From the NCBI GenBank assembly GCA_935421135.1, contig OW285196.1:2885001-2949000 (forward strand): DNA of 64,000 nucleotides, written 5' to 3'. A model generated the notes under the pieces. It did no database searches and was not told where the DNA came from. It was given only the letters and a program-made list of their open reading frames with translations. A program made the translations under genes and the position numbers. Positions 1 through 10,787 of this stretch are shown here, in pieces. Within the stretch, counting starts at the first letter, position 1, and each line of letters begins with the position of its first letter. This DNA is from Bugulina stolonifera. Taxonomy: Eukaryota > Bryozoa > Gymnolaemata > Cheilostomatida > Bugulidae.

Positions 1-72
1 ATGCAGTCAAACCTTAAATTTGACCAACATATGGCGCTCAAGAAAGAAAAGGCCTCCAGAACTCTAAAATAG

Positions 73-363
73 GTAACTTAGCAATGTTTCCAAGTGAGGT
101 TACCAACCCATTGTTTTCGCCACACTACGATTATAGGAAGACCTATCCAATCCATTCAAATTTGTGTAGACGCACAACATCAATATTCTTTCGTTGTGGG
201 ACAAATTTTCAAAACAGAGGTAATGTTGCAGTATTTTCGATTTGAGCTATTGTAGCTGTGTTTATGTAATATACAAGTAATTTGATATCTGTATGTTTTT
301 ACACCATGTTAATTCATGTTAAATAAAGCTTACTTTAAAATATATTATGTTTCTGTTCAATTC
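73..363. repeat. Dispersed repeat R1, left half (split by LINE)
   Basis: The sequence is nearly identical to 14,230-14,516 and 41,408-41,692. The rest of the unit resumes at 2215 after the LINE and runs to about 2,430. The unit contains AAATAAAGCTTAC near its middle, which resembles a polyadenylation signal, so an LTR-like or non-autonomous retroelement is possible. No coding capacity is visible. Bases 1-72 do not match the other copies and hold nothing I can name. Confidence 0.75.
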
Positions 364-2214
364 AAAAAATCAGGAGACACAGATGTACTCAATAAATATA
401 AAGCCTTGAGACGATCAAACAAAAAAATGTTTAAACAACTTAAGAAAGATTTTATGATAAGCAAATTATTTGATCCTTTGAGTCAGGGAGACTCTAAACC
501 GTTTTTTAGAAATTAAGGGTAACAACAATACTATACTATCCTTGACAAACAGTGACGGAAAAATTTCTACCAGTATGAGTGACATAACTAACATCTTAAA
601 TACCTCTTTTCAGATTGTTTTTACACGTGCTTGTAGCCCACCTAAACTGCCTAGTGTCAATGACATTGATATTCATATCAATGAAGAAGGTGTATTAAAC
701 CTGATCAAATCACTTAGAAATGGAAAAGCCCCTGGGCCAGATGGGTTAAATAAACAGAAATTATGCATAGCTCCTGAATCAATTGCACCTTTATTGACAT
801 GCATCTACAACTACTCTTTAAAGACAGGTAAATTACCTACAGAATGGAAATTGGCATATGTTACGCCAATTTTTAAACAAGGTGATCGCACAAAACCATC
901 CAACTACCGCCCAATTTCATTAACATCTATTTGTTGCAAAATGATGGAGCACATCATACTTCACAACATGCAGGAAAGTTTGAACAACCTACTTTCTATA
1001 TATCAACATGGCTTTCGTAAACATATGTCTTGCACAACGCAGCTAGCCTGTGTTACACATGATATTTTACTTAACTTGGATAAAGGTATACCGACACATG
1101 CTATAGTACTGGATTTCTCCAAGGCTTTCGATGTTGTACCACATCATATATTAATCCAAAAAATGATCAAATATAACATTAATCCTGCAATAATAAGGTG
1201 GATCTCGTCTTTTCTCCTAGATCGCAATCAACAAGTACTCATAAATGGATTCAAATCTAGCACAGCTGCTGTTACTTCAGGAGTACCTCAGGGCAGTGTG
1301 TTGGGTCCAGCATTATTTTCACTGTTCATTAATGACATTGTAGAATGCATAAAGTACAGCAATATCAGACTGTTTGCAGATGACACTCTTCTGTACTCTA
1401 GGGTCATCAATGATGGTGATTGTGCCAAACTGCAACATGACCTAAATATGCTACATAACTGGAGTATCAAAAACGGCATGAATTTTAATGTGTTGAAAAG
1501 TAATGTTATAATTTTTAGTAACAGTGGCAACTCATTACAGCGTGACTATTTCTTAAATGGGAGGCTTTTAAAGCAGTGTAATTCTATAAAATATCTAGGG
1601 ATATACCTGGCAAGTGATATGAAATGGCACATTCATGTTGATTATATTATTGGGAAAGCACTAAAAATTTTAGGACTTATAAAATACACTCTATATGATG
1701 CTCCTGAATCCATCAAACTTCTTGCTTACAACACGTTATGCAAGCCATTGCTGGAATATGCCTGTCCTGTGTGGGATCCTGCATCGCAGGGTATAATACA
1801 TAAAATGGAGGCAGTCCAAAGCAAGGCTGTACGATTTATTAAAAACCTTAAAGGCAGAGATTGTTTGATCTCTGACAGTAAAAAACAGCTAAATCTTGTT
1901 TCATTGAACAAGATTAGGCAGACTCGAAGAATATCTCTTTTCCACACCATCTTGGAGCATGAATCTCTATTTTCAAATCTTCTATCCACACTTGATCTAA
2001 TGAAAGGAACGCATGATTTTAACACCAGACATGCTAATGTTTTCAATTCTGTTGCCTGTCACACTAACAAATTTCTGCACCGCTTTCTGATCAGAACTGC
2101 TCCCGCACTGGTGAGATCATAGCGGACTAATAAAAAAAAAAACCTACAACTCTGATAGTTCCTCTTTTCCCCTACCCTGGGGTCTAGGAGCTTAACCAAG
2201 ACAAGACAAGACAA
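364..2214 (+). mobile_element. 5'-truncated non-LTR retrotransposon (LINE, CR1/L2/Jockey-like)
   Basis: The insertion sits inside repeat R1. The uninterrupted sequence is present at 14,505-14,535 and 41,685-41,710, so both junctions can be placed to within a few bases. The element starts within the endonuclease-RT linker, with no endonuclease domain, and carries the reverse transcriptase to its stop at 2122. It ends in a ~90-bp 3' UTR with a short tandem tail of ACAAG units (about 2195-2214). No clear target-site duplication is seen. The clade is judged only from RT motifs. Confidence 0.9.
542..2122 (+). CDS. LINE reverse transcriptase ORF (partial)
   Basis: This 526-aa ORF is an RNA-directed DNA polymerase of the non-LTR type. 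Visible motifs in order are GKAPGPDG (~residues 61-68), YRPISLTS (~122-129), HGFRKHMSCTTQ (~155-166), LDFSKAFDVVPH (~190-201), SGVPQGSVLGPALF (~247-260) and the catalytic FADD in RLFADDTLLYS (~280). A C-terminal LLEYACPVWDP block (~403) and a FNTRH-type tail follow. The upstream linker continues as an ORF at 316-516 in another frame. The two are separated by a one-base shift near a run of six T at about 501-506, so the ORF is a fragment of a longer, now broken protein. The catalytic Asp pair is intact, but the lack of endonuclease makes autonomous movement unlikely. Confidence 0.92.
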   Translation: MTNSDGKISTSMSDITNILNTSFQIVFTRACSPPKLPSVNDIDIHINEEGVLNLIKSLRNGKAPGPDGLNKQKLCIAPESIAPLLTCIYNYSLKTGKLPTEWKLAYVTPIFKQGDRTKPSNYRPISLTSICCKMMEHIILHNMQESLNNLLSIYQHGFRKHMSCTTQLACVTHDILLNLDKGIPTHAIVLDFSKAFDVVPHHILIQKMIKYNINPAIIRWISSFLLDRNQQVLINGFKSSTAAVTSGVPQGSVLGPALFSLFINDIVECIKYSNIRLFADDTLLYSRVINDGDCAKLQHDLNMLHNWSIKNGMNFNVLKSNVIIFSNSGNSLQRDYFLNGRLLKQCNSIKYLGIYLASDMKWHIHVDYIIGKALKILGLIKYTLYDAPESIKLLAYNTLCKPLLEYACPVWDPASQGIIHKMEAVQSKAVRFIKNLKGRDCLISDSKKQLNLVSLNKIRQTRRISLFHTILEHESLFSNLLSTLDLMKGTHDFNTRHANVFNSVACHTNKFLHRFLIRTAPALVRS

Positions 2215-2430
2215 AACTGTGTTGGTAGCCGTGTTATAACTCATTTCACACACAGTCTATTTACTCAAGCATCTGCGCTGCCTATACTGCTACAAAAACT
2301 CCTCATTAAAAGGTAGATGTGTATTAAAACTAATGACAATTTTGCTAATAAAAATTACAAACAGACATTGGGAGCAGGAAATGATCTCAGTGGAATAACT
2401 CCGTCCAAATTTAGACTAAGGTAATATTGT
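2215..2430. repeat. Dispersed repeat R1, right half
   Basis: Continuation of R1 after the LINE, beginning AACTGTGTTGGTAGCCGTG. It matches 14,519-14,735 and 41,695-41,905. Between here and the first pseudogene exon at 3613 I see only AT-rich non-coding sequence shared with copy B, plus the short tandem repeat at 2706-2845. Confidence 0.7.
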
Positions 2431-2705
2431 AGTCGCAAGTCGTCTTTCTATCAAAAATATTTTTCGCTAGCTACCCAGTGGGACACTAAAATATCATAGT
2501 ACCACTGACATATCAATCATAAACAAAATGTGCTACCACACCTGCTGTCTGTAGGTGTATACTAGCTCCACCAGTTGCTTACTGATCATAAGTGCTTACT
2601 GAGGTTGCATAATATTACTACAGTTTAATGTAAACAGTCATTCTTCTGCTAATACTTGCTATTGGTTGAGACCAGGAAAAGGGAATTACAGCATTTGGAG
2701 CTCAT

Positions 2706-2845
2706 CAGGTTCCACTGTAGACATCAAGCTAGGGAAGCACAGTATCAATGCCAGGTTCCACTGTAGCCATCAAGGTAGGAGAGCACAGTATCAATGTCAG
2801 GTTCCACTGTAGACATCAAGGTAGGGGAGCACAGCATCAATTAGC
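2706..2845. repeat. 46-bp tandem repeat, 3 units
   Basis: Three adjacent units begin CAGGTTCCACTGTAG and end in GAGCACAGTATCAAT or a close variant. The same three units are present in copy B at about 42,186-42,325, so the array predates the duplication and has not changed in copy number. Confidence 0.85.
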
Positions 2846-4814
2846 TTCTCATGCCAATGTGTGGCAGATAATGCAGTAAAAGTTCCACCAGAGGCTAGTT
2901 GTGTCATTTAAATATAGAGGAAGTTGTAATTTCCTTTAGAAGGAGTGTTATAAATATCCAACTACGGATACATGCTGTAATTTTAAAGCCTCAAAGAGAC
3001 ATAATAATCTTGCATTAAAAATTACATTCCAACAACACAGAGTAAAGAACCCTAAGTACTGCTGCAGTAGTTAACTAAAAAATAATTTTATGTATTACTA
3101 TGTATATCAATTAGGAAGAGAGTTAAATAAATAATTTATTAGGTGAATTTAGTTAGCTGTATATAGGTGAAATATTTGAATAAAAAGGATAAGCATTATT
3201 ACACTTGAATACTGTAATTATAAAAGTATATAAATTGACAAAGTGATACAGTAAAGTAGGCATTGAGAGTCATCCTCTCTATATCAATATATTCAAAGAG
3301 TAGATAAATCCACAATATTATGATAGCTATCTATTGCTAGTATACAGGCACTGATGAACACAAGTATCTTTGTGCAGTGCATGACTCATACCAATCGAGA
3401 CCAAAGGTCAAGGCAGATTATAACTGATACAATCAGCATATACATGTATTTCATGATTCTATTGGAATGATTGATAGCTTGGACCAATAGAAAGACATTT
3501 TAAATCCCAATGTTACATCTTATGTATGAAAATAACTATAAGATATGTAATATGATGTGTCATCATAACCTTATTTCTTCTGCTGTATGCAGTAAGTAAG
3601 CTGGAACACAGGCTATTCTGGGACAAAAGTATCATTAAGTAATTTCTCAGCCTTGTCCATGTCTCCCAGTTTCTCGCAGACGTTAGACATGGCCACTCTG
3701 ACACCACTAGTGTCCTCACCAAGATCTCTCCGGATCTTCAACTCCTTCAGGTAGATGTCTGCAATAAAAGAGAGATCAATGTTTAACAGCAGCCAGTAGG
3801 TAGATGGGCACATCTAGACACACCATTGTGATTGAGTGCGAACACCACTAACTATTTTTTTGACCAAAGTACATGACTTGTATATTATTTTATAAAATAT
3901 CTGAATGGTACAATACAATAACAGGTCTTTTAAAGTCCGGGCAAAGAATTTTAAACTATGATAAGACGATCTGATTTACTGAGCCACCGTACGAAAAATT
4001 CACTCACCATATGCCCCCTGGAGGTCGCCCATCTTGATTAAAGTATTGCCAATATTGTGGTAACTAGAAGCTACATCGTGGGCAGCCTCCATGTTCACAT
4101 CTTTGATCTACAAAACAGCAAACACTGGTTACCAATTATTACACGAATAAAATGAATAATTATACTAGTAGGTGTATAGGCGTAAAATCTAAACATAAAT
4201 AAATTGATATAAACATGTACCTAATGAGCTACTGAGTATACAAAAATATTGAGCGCTTTGATCACAGTTGGAAGAAATGTATAGATCTCTCGAACCAGAG
4301 CAGCAGCAGCAGGTAGAATATGTGGGAACCTGTAAATCTAAGGTCTAATACCCAACATGGATAGTAATAGACAGACAGAGGAAAAGCTACACACTTCAAT
4401 AGACCACAGACTTGACCCATCATACAGATGTTTGTGTTGAATCCACAGGTTGACTCCGAATTGTCATTCGGTTAATTCTAAATAGCTACCTTTTCCCTGA
4501 GGTCTTTACTCCTGTAAAGGTTTTCAAGAGCCAGATCCAGCTTTCCCCACGTCTGATAGAGTACACCAAGGTTGTTATATCCTGCCGCTATGTGATTCTA
4601 AAACATATTACATAATCTAATACAACATAGCACAGTATACTTGTAATTTAATATAGTACATATTACTGTAATATCAAATAGTACAACATAATACGTAGTG
4701 TAATAGATAGTATAGTAATAATATAATAAAGAACAATATTACAGTAAATTGTTAAGTGGTTCGACAATTGTTTTATTATATAATATAATGTATTCTTAGA
4801 AAATAATTTATTTT

Positions 4815-5001
4815 TGAGCAGTCAGAGACTTGTTTCAAATCCATGAAAGTACCAGTTCCTGACTGGGGTTTGAACCCGAGGCCTCTACGGCACCTAATCG
4901 CCTAGGATAGTGAACAGAACCTGCTTCCACTACACCAGCTCAGCAACCCCCAGTCAGGGACTGGCATTTTCATGGATTTGAAACGCGTCTCCGACTGCTC
5001 A
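4815..5001 (-). repeat. tRNA-like core inside long inverted arms (SINE/MITE-like element)
   Basis: The outer ~55 bp on each side are inverted complements. The left arm starts TGAGCAGTCAGAGAC and the right arm ends GTCTCCGACTGCTCA, and both also contain a 14-base match (ATCCATGAAA and its complement). Between them, on the minus strand, are an A-box-like TGGTGTAGTGGAAGC (4920-4937) and a near-perfect B box GGTTCAAACCC (4866-4877), as in tRNA-derived pol III promoters. The element lies in a TPR-gene intron and is also in copy B (44,372-44,557). It is not a canonical tRNA gene, since no clean cloverleaf could be fitted. Confidence 0.75.
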
Positions 5002-7310
5002 AAGATGAATACCTTGCTAAAAATGCATCATAACAGTAAATGAAATACAATGTTATCATAGGAATACTTACCCCGCTTTGAATTTAATCACCAATCAATC
5101 TCAACGGATATTGTTCAACAATACGCAGTAAAACATATTATTTCATATATGCATTATATTAAACATGTAGTATGGCTATAAGATTGTCTTAATGTTCAAG
5201 CAAAGTTACCTGGAGGTCAACATCATTAGGTCGTTCCTCTGATAGCACTAACGACAAGTTCAATGTTGTCTGAATATTTTCTTCTGCCTTCTTATAATCC
5301 TGCAATGACATACCATACAGTGACTTGAGTACGTGACCTTGTGGTTATTCATCAAAATATATGGAATATTTAGAAACTAAACCAATGGAAGGCATCAAGA
5401 TAATTTTTACAAAATGCGGTCGACAGAGCAATTCAGAAAACACAAATAGCCCAAAGACTCGAGTGAATAGTGTATCGGCCAAGAAAGTTAGTGACCATCA
5501 GACCAGTCACGGCATTAGCAGACGTTAGTTCTTGGTTAGGGCTGACAGATAGTTTACATACTATGTAAGAATTCGTCTAACACTGATTCACTAGTATAGC
5601 AAATTACTCACCCCAATAGACTCATATGAGTTGCCCATGTTATTGCAGACGGCCCTCAGCTCGTCTAGGTCCCCAGCTTTTTCTACTAGAATAGCCTTAG
5701 CTTGCTCGTAGTTATCTATAGACTGACGGGAGTTACCGAGATGTTCGTATCCCACCCCTAACGATCTATAGAGACTGATGATCCAGTTCATATGTAGGTC
5801 TACAAAGGGTCATACATAGTACGATATGCATGCATGTTATTATATTATACTCATATTAGCAATAATTTTGCACCAACATTGATACTTGTATCCAATCTAA
5901 CTGATGGTGAAGTAAAAATGTTAAATAATTATGATATTCTAAAATTTTATCTATCCAAAAGTTTCTATTTTCTTCAACCATCAATTTATTTTATGATAGA
6001 ATGATGTGGTTTGGAGTTGTCTACACCATCCACAAGAGAAAAAAATTCTTGATTTGACTAGTTCTTGTGTAGCCATCTTTCCCAATTAGCAACTCTCTGT
6101 GTTCTTATTGGCTACTCACCGGGACCTCCCAGATCCATGTACATCTTCAGACATTCCTCGTGGTATTCTATGGCCTTCTGTGTGTTTTGTCTCCCTCCGA
6201 TTCCCTGGAGGTGGCCCAAGTTGAAGAGAGTAGAAGCAGTGTCGTCTGTAGCCTCGTCTGCAAACAGCCTTCTTCTGATTTCCAGAGCCTTAGTTAGATG
6301 TTGCTACAAAGTATGAGAACTACTTTAGAGAATGTATGGAATTAAACATGTCAACTGCTACCACCTACAAAATGAATACTAATAAATTTTAATTTATTTG
6401 GTAAATGAAAGATTCATTTTTTTAAAGTTTACCCAGTTCTGACATCCAAAGAGTGGTCAGTAGGTCGGTCGGTCAGTAGGTTGGTTGGTTTATCGATCAC
6501 TAGCACATGTTGTGAGATTTAGATAGCACAACATAATTATAAATGTACATGAATTGATTTACATTTGCAATTATCAAAGAGATCGGCCAGTAGCTCATAA
6601 TTCAATCTCCAAATCGTAGCAGTAGAAACTCATGACAACAGCATGAGACAGAATAGCCAATGTACTCACCTCAGCTTTAGGAGACTGGTTGGTTTTCCTG
6701 TAGGCATTCCCAACATTATTATGACAAAGAGCTAAAGTGGACAACAACTCCTCCTGATTCCTGATGTCACTCGGTAGCTCCATGAGCGATGCAATACCCT
6801 GGGTACACAAATACACAGTTTGTAGTAAATAACTTGACACACGTACTGTAATGAAATCGTTTGTACCTGCATTTAAACGAGACGCGGCATAACATCCCCG
6901 TGCACATATATCAACTATCATGTTGGGATGTATGCCACCAGAGGTCGCTGCTACATGCACCAATGGCGTCATTCTCATATAGTAGAATGTAGCTACCTTC
7001 TCATAATGCTGGATTGCAGCTACACTGTTGTTCTCAGCCTGATACTGCTGTGCTTTGTTGATGTCTTCGCTAGCTGTGATTCCTGCAGCCAGTTTGCCCA
7101 GCACTCGAGGGCCGCTAACTCCATTCATTTCGGCTGCAAGTGAGATTAATGTCAAGGTCACATGATATATGGCGATGCAGAAGATTGTGTCAGATTGGCT
7201 TACTGGAGAAACCTAAACTTGACAGCGCATTAAAGTACTGGGCAAAATGAGCTATCTTTTGTAATACTATTATACCTGCATCTACCAAACCGTACCACTA
7301 CCACTATTAC

Positions 7311-7519
7311 CTGAAACTATCTAGTATCACTACTAGTACTACTACTACTAGTACTACTACTGCTACTACTACTACTACTAGTACTACTACTACTACTACT
7401 AGTACTACTACTACTAGTACTACTACTACTACTGCTACTAGTACTACTACTACTACTACTACTAGTACTACTACTACTGCTACTACTAGTACTACTACTA
7501 CTAGTACTACTACTACTAG

Positions 7520-7550
<31 letters not shown>

Positions 7551-7572
7551 GCTACTACTACTACTACTACTG

Positions 7573-7608
<36 letters not shown>

Positions 7609-7708
7609 ACTACTACTAGTACTACTACTGCTACTACTACTACTGCTACTACTACTACTGCTGCTGCTGCTACTACTACTGCTACTACTACTACTGCTAC
7701 TACTGCTG

Positions 7709-7758
<50 letters not shown>

Positions 7759-7909
7759 GCTACTAGTACTACTACTGCTACTACTACTACTGCTACTACT
7801 ACTACTGCTGCTGCTGCTACTACTACTACTACTACTACTACTAGTACTACTACTACTACTACTGTTACTACTACTACTGCTACTACTACTGCTACTACTA
7901 CTACTACTG

Positions 7910-7962
<53 letters not shown>

Positions 7963-8020
7963 GCTACTAGTACTACTACTGCTACTACTACTACTGCTAC
8001 TACTACTACTGCTGCTGCTG

Positions 8021-8053
<33 letters not shown>

Positions 8054-8220
8054 ACTACTACTACTACCACTCCCGCTACTACTACTACTACTACTACTAC
8101 TAGTACTACTACTACTACTACTGTTACTACTACTACTGCTACTACTACTGCTACTACTGCTACTACTACTACTACTGCTACTACTACTACTACTACTACT
8201 GCTACTACTACCACTACCAA
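7311..8220. repeat. Intronic trinucleotide microsatellite (TAC/ACT)n, ~900 bp
   Basis: An almost pure run of ACT/TAC triplets with CTAG and GCT interruptions fills the intron between exons 8237-8339 and 6997-7133. The paralogous intron in copy B has only ~260 bp (46,896-47,157) with a different mixture of CTG, CCG and CAC variants. Because the unit is three bases it stays open in all frames and gives spurious poly-Ser and poly-Val reading frames. It is non-coding. Confidence 0.97.
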
Positions 8221-9281
8221 GTACTACTCCTCATACCTCCTAGCTGCTGGAGCAAGCTATCTCTCTCCTCCTTGCTTCCCATAATACCTTTCAGTCCGAC
8301 CTGAGATTTCTCTTTGTGATATTTTGCCTTCTCTTCATTCTGCCAGAGAATAGAAAAATAAGATTATGAAAAGCAATAATGTTAATCAGCACGTTATTGT
8401 GACGGTACATGGCAAACAGAAAGTAACAGGTGGGAGAGACTGGCAGATGGACGGACATACAGACAGAAAATTGACATAGACTACGAACCCCAAGAGCCTC
8501 CTCATACAGTGTCACAAGAGTGCGGTGGGTGCCTCCTCTAATCAGGGTACCTTCTGGACCTGGTCTAGTTTTCTGACGTATGCGGATGCACTCCTCTAAC
8601 TCAGTTGCAGCATCTTGTAAACGGCCCAAGTCGTGGTACACATCTCCTAGGCTAGAGTGTACCTAAACAGTAGTACATGCATATAAAATTGTGTTGCTTT
8701 ACCACAATGCACTGCTATACCACGATGCACTGCTAAACCACTATGTACTGTTATATCCCACTTCATATCTATAATGTTGAAGAGACACACACCTTGGCCA
8801 TATCTTCAACAGCCTCTCCAAAATGCATCATCATCATTTCCTTTGACTTCTCCAGATGTTCGAGGGCCTTATTTAGATTACCTGAAGCTCTGTATGCATT
8901 ACCAACGTTGTTGTGCATATGGGGCAGTCGCTAAAACAGATTATCAACCTCGTTATAACAGCAGTTAGATGTAGTACTGTGATGTCACACGATGCCTAAT
9001 GATCCCAATGCCATCACCAAATAGTATATCTATCACAAGCCATGTGGCGTGGCGGTAGCATTCCTATAAACAAAGATAACAAATTATGTGCATACTCGTA
9101 TTAACGACCTATGGGGACACGGTGAAACATATGATGAAGGTTCTTGGGATCATCTCAGCAAGGAGATAACTTTCAAAAATTGTAACTGTAGATTTATGCA
9201 AGGAAAGATATATATATGCAAAGATAGAAATGGAGTGAATAGCTATGTGCTTGTGCAAGAGCAATCCTAGCTCTAATAATG

Positions 9282-9343
9282 TGATTATACAGTAGCATAC
9301 CTACTGTACCATTGATAATGTGGTTATACAGTAGCACACCTAC
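9282..9343. repeat. Two-unit minisatellite next to splice donor (copy A)
   Basis: There are only two units of the sequence that is repeated 19 times in copy B (48,174-48,852). The last unit ends in the GTAGGTGTGC splice donor (minus strand) of exon 9344-9584. Confidence 0.85.
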
Positions 9344-9414
9344 CTCCGGAGGAACATTTGTAGACTGGACGAGTATCCGTATAGCCGTCTCATAATTCTC
9401 AATTTCCTTTTTGT

Positions 9415-9447
9415 GATTCTTGAGGCTGTCATACAGCCTCAAGAATC
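9415..9447. repeat. Perfect 15-bp inverted repeat created by a 13-nt insertion
   Basis: GATTCTTGAGGCTGT (9415-9429) is followed by CAT and then its exact complement (9433-9447). In copy B the same exon reads straight from GTCATACA into CCTGGGCC, so the 13 bases at 9436-9448 are an insertion. They copy the neighbouring sequence in inverted orientation, as expected from strand-switching or snap-back synthesis. The insertion shifts the coding frame of the pseudogene exon. Confidence 0.93.
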
Positions 9448-9734
9448 ACCTGGGCCAGAGAATCGTGAACACTCCAGAAATCGTCTGGGTTAGGTTCTGG
9501 GGTGTAACCGATAGTACGGAGCATATCCAGGCTCTTCTCTAGCTCTATCCTTGCTTCATTATTCCTACCCATTTTGTGGTACAGCTGTAGTATTTAATAA
9601 AGCACAATATGTGCATTACATTGTATAACTTGAATATAATACAGTATATAATAAGTATACAATATAAAATACATGCAGCATAATAATTATAATATCACAG
9701 CATAATAATATATAGTCAAAGATGGCATATGTAC

Positions 9735-10222
9735 TGTCACAATCTTCTGAACTGACTATAACTATATACATGTACATTAGTATGCAGTTTTATACACAGT
9801 TGTACATGTACTATGTTGTTTACATATATTATATTATTATGTAGTGTTTTAGTGCACATGTACTTGGGAAGACATGACTAAATTGTAATGAGTCATGTAC
9901 GGTCTATTTATAACCAAGTATCTAATTGGATGATGTTATTATGTAATAGTGGTGCAATACCGTTCTAGAATATTCTCTTTTGACCATATATGGTATTATG
10001 ATTCATGTTGGCTCTGGAATGTTCTAGAACTTCTAAGCTTTACTATATAAGCAGGGGCTGGGAGAGAGCCCATCAGTCAGTCAACTTTTAGCAATAAACA
10101 AGGATACATTATACTACATACTACATCTTCTCTGCACTAGATAGACCAAGCTGTGTGTCACTTGATTATCTCTGACTACAGTGACTTCACCGAACTCTCA
10201 CAAGTACTACTATCTTGTGACA
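9735..10222. mobile_element. Solo LTR (488 bp) with 5-bp target duplication
   Basis: The insertion starts TGTCACAATC and ends TCTTGTGACA, giving terminal 8-bp inverted repeats with the TG...CA ends of LTRs. It is flanked by TGTAC (9730-9734) and TATAC (10,223-10,227), a 5-bp duplication with one mismatch. Copy B at ~49,484-49,496 shows the empty site (GGCATATATACC). A TATA box TATATAA at 10,044-10,050 and an AATAAA at 10,093-10,098 support plus-strand LTR polarity. No internal region remains, so it probably arose by LTR-LTR recombination. It sits directly beside the donor splice site of exon 10,228-10,288. Confidence 0.92.
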
Positions 10223-10306
10223 TATACCTTTCCCAGCACAGTGAGGGTCTTTGCCACTTGCTCACTGTTTGCTCCATGGGCTATTTTTCTACAATAAATA
10301 TAATAT

Positions 10307-10465
10307 GTAACCCGTTATAGGTGATTGGGTAATATAATATGTGACCCGTAGGTGATTGAATAATATAATATATGTGACCTGGAGATGATTGGATAATATA
10401 AGATGTGACCTGCAGATGATTGGATAATATAAGATGTGACCTGGAGATGATTGGATAATATAAGG
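10307..10465. repeat. ~30-bp minisatellite, about 5 units (copy A)
   Basis: Units of the type GATTGGATAATATAAGATGT + GACCTGNAGAT lie just upstream (minus strand) of the acceptor of exon 10,228-10,288. The copy B array at 49,570-50,036 has about 15 units. Confidence 0.9.
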
Positions 10466-10752
10466 AAATAATACAGTAACATTTATAAAAGATTAGTAGA
10501 ATAGTAGTGCAGCCACTACAAGTCGTCCAGCATACTGTCAATACTATGCAATGGGAGTTATGGTCCCCTACCCAAACACTTGCTTGAACCAATAAAGAGA
10601 GTAATAACTGGTATAACAAACGCAGCATTGTAAATGATGGATATATCAACCCTACAGTCAAACTCTTCATGGACAACTGAATAATAGCAAATTCAAATCT
10701 GTACAGAAAGCACCCCATCATGCATAGCTAGCTGTTTCTGCCGAGAGATTAA

Positions 10753-10787
10753 GGATTAGGGAGCAGCTGTGGTCTAGTGGTTAGGTC
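10753..10787 (+). repeat. Truncated tRNA-derived SINE
   Basis: GCAGCTGTGGTCTAGTGGTTAGGTC is the head of the SINE seen whole in copy B from 51,938. It contains the A-box-like TGGTCTAGTGGTTAGG. The element is cut after base 10,787 by the deletion that removed the adjacent exon. Confidence 0.75.

Noticed and set aside
1726..2046. 106-aa minus-strand frame
   Set aside because: Antisense shadow of the LINE reverse transcriptase.
7606..8220. 204-aa frame of Val then poly-Ser on the minus strand
   Set aside because: It is a triplet microsatellite read in frame. The paralogous intron has a different length and frame, and both flanks are splice sites of a TPR gene.
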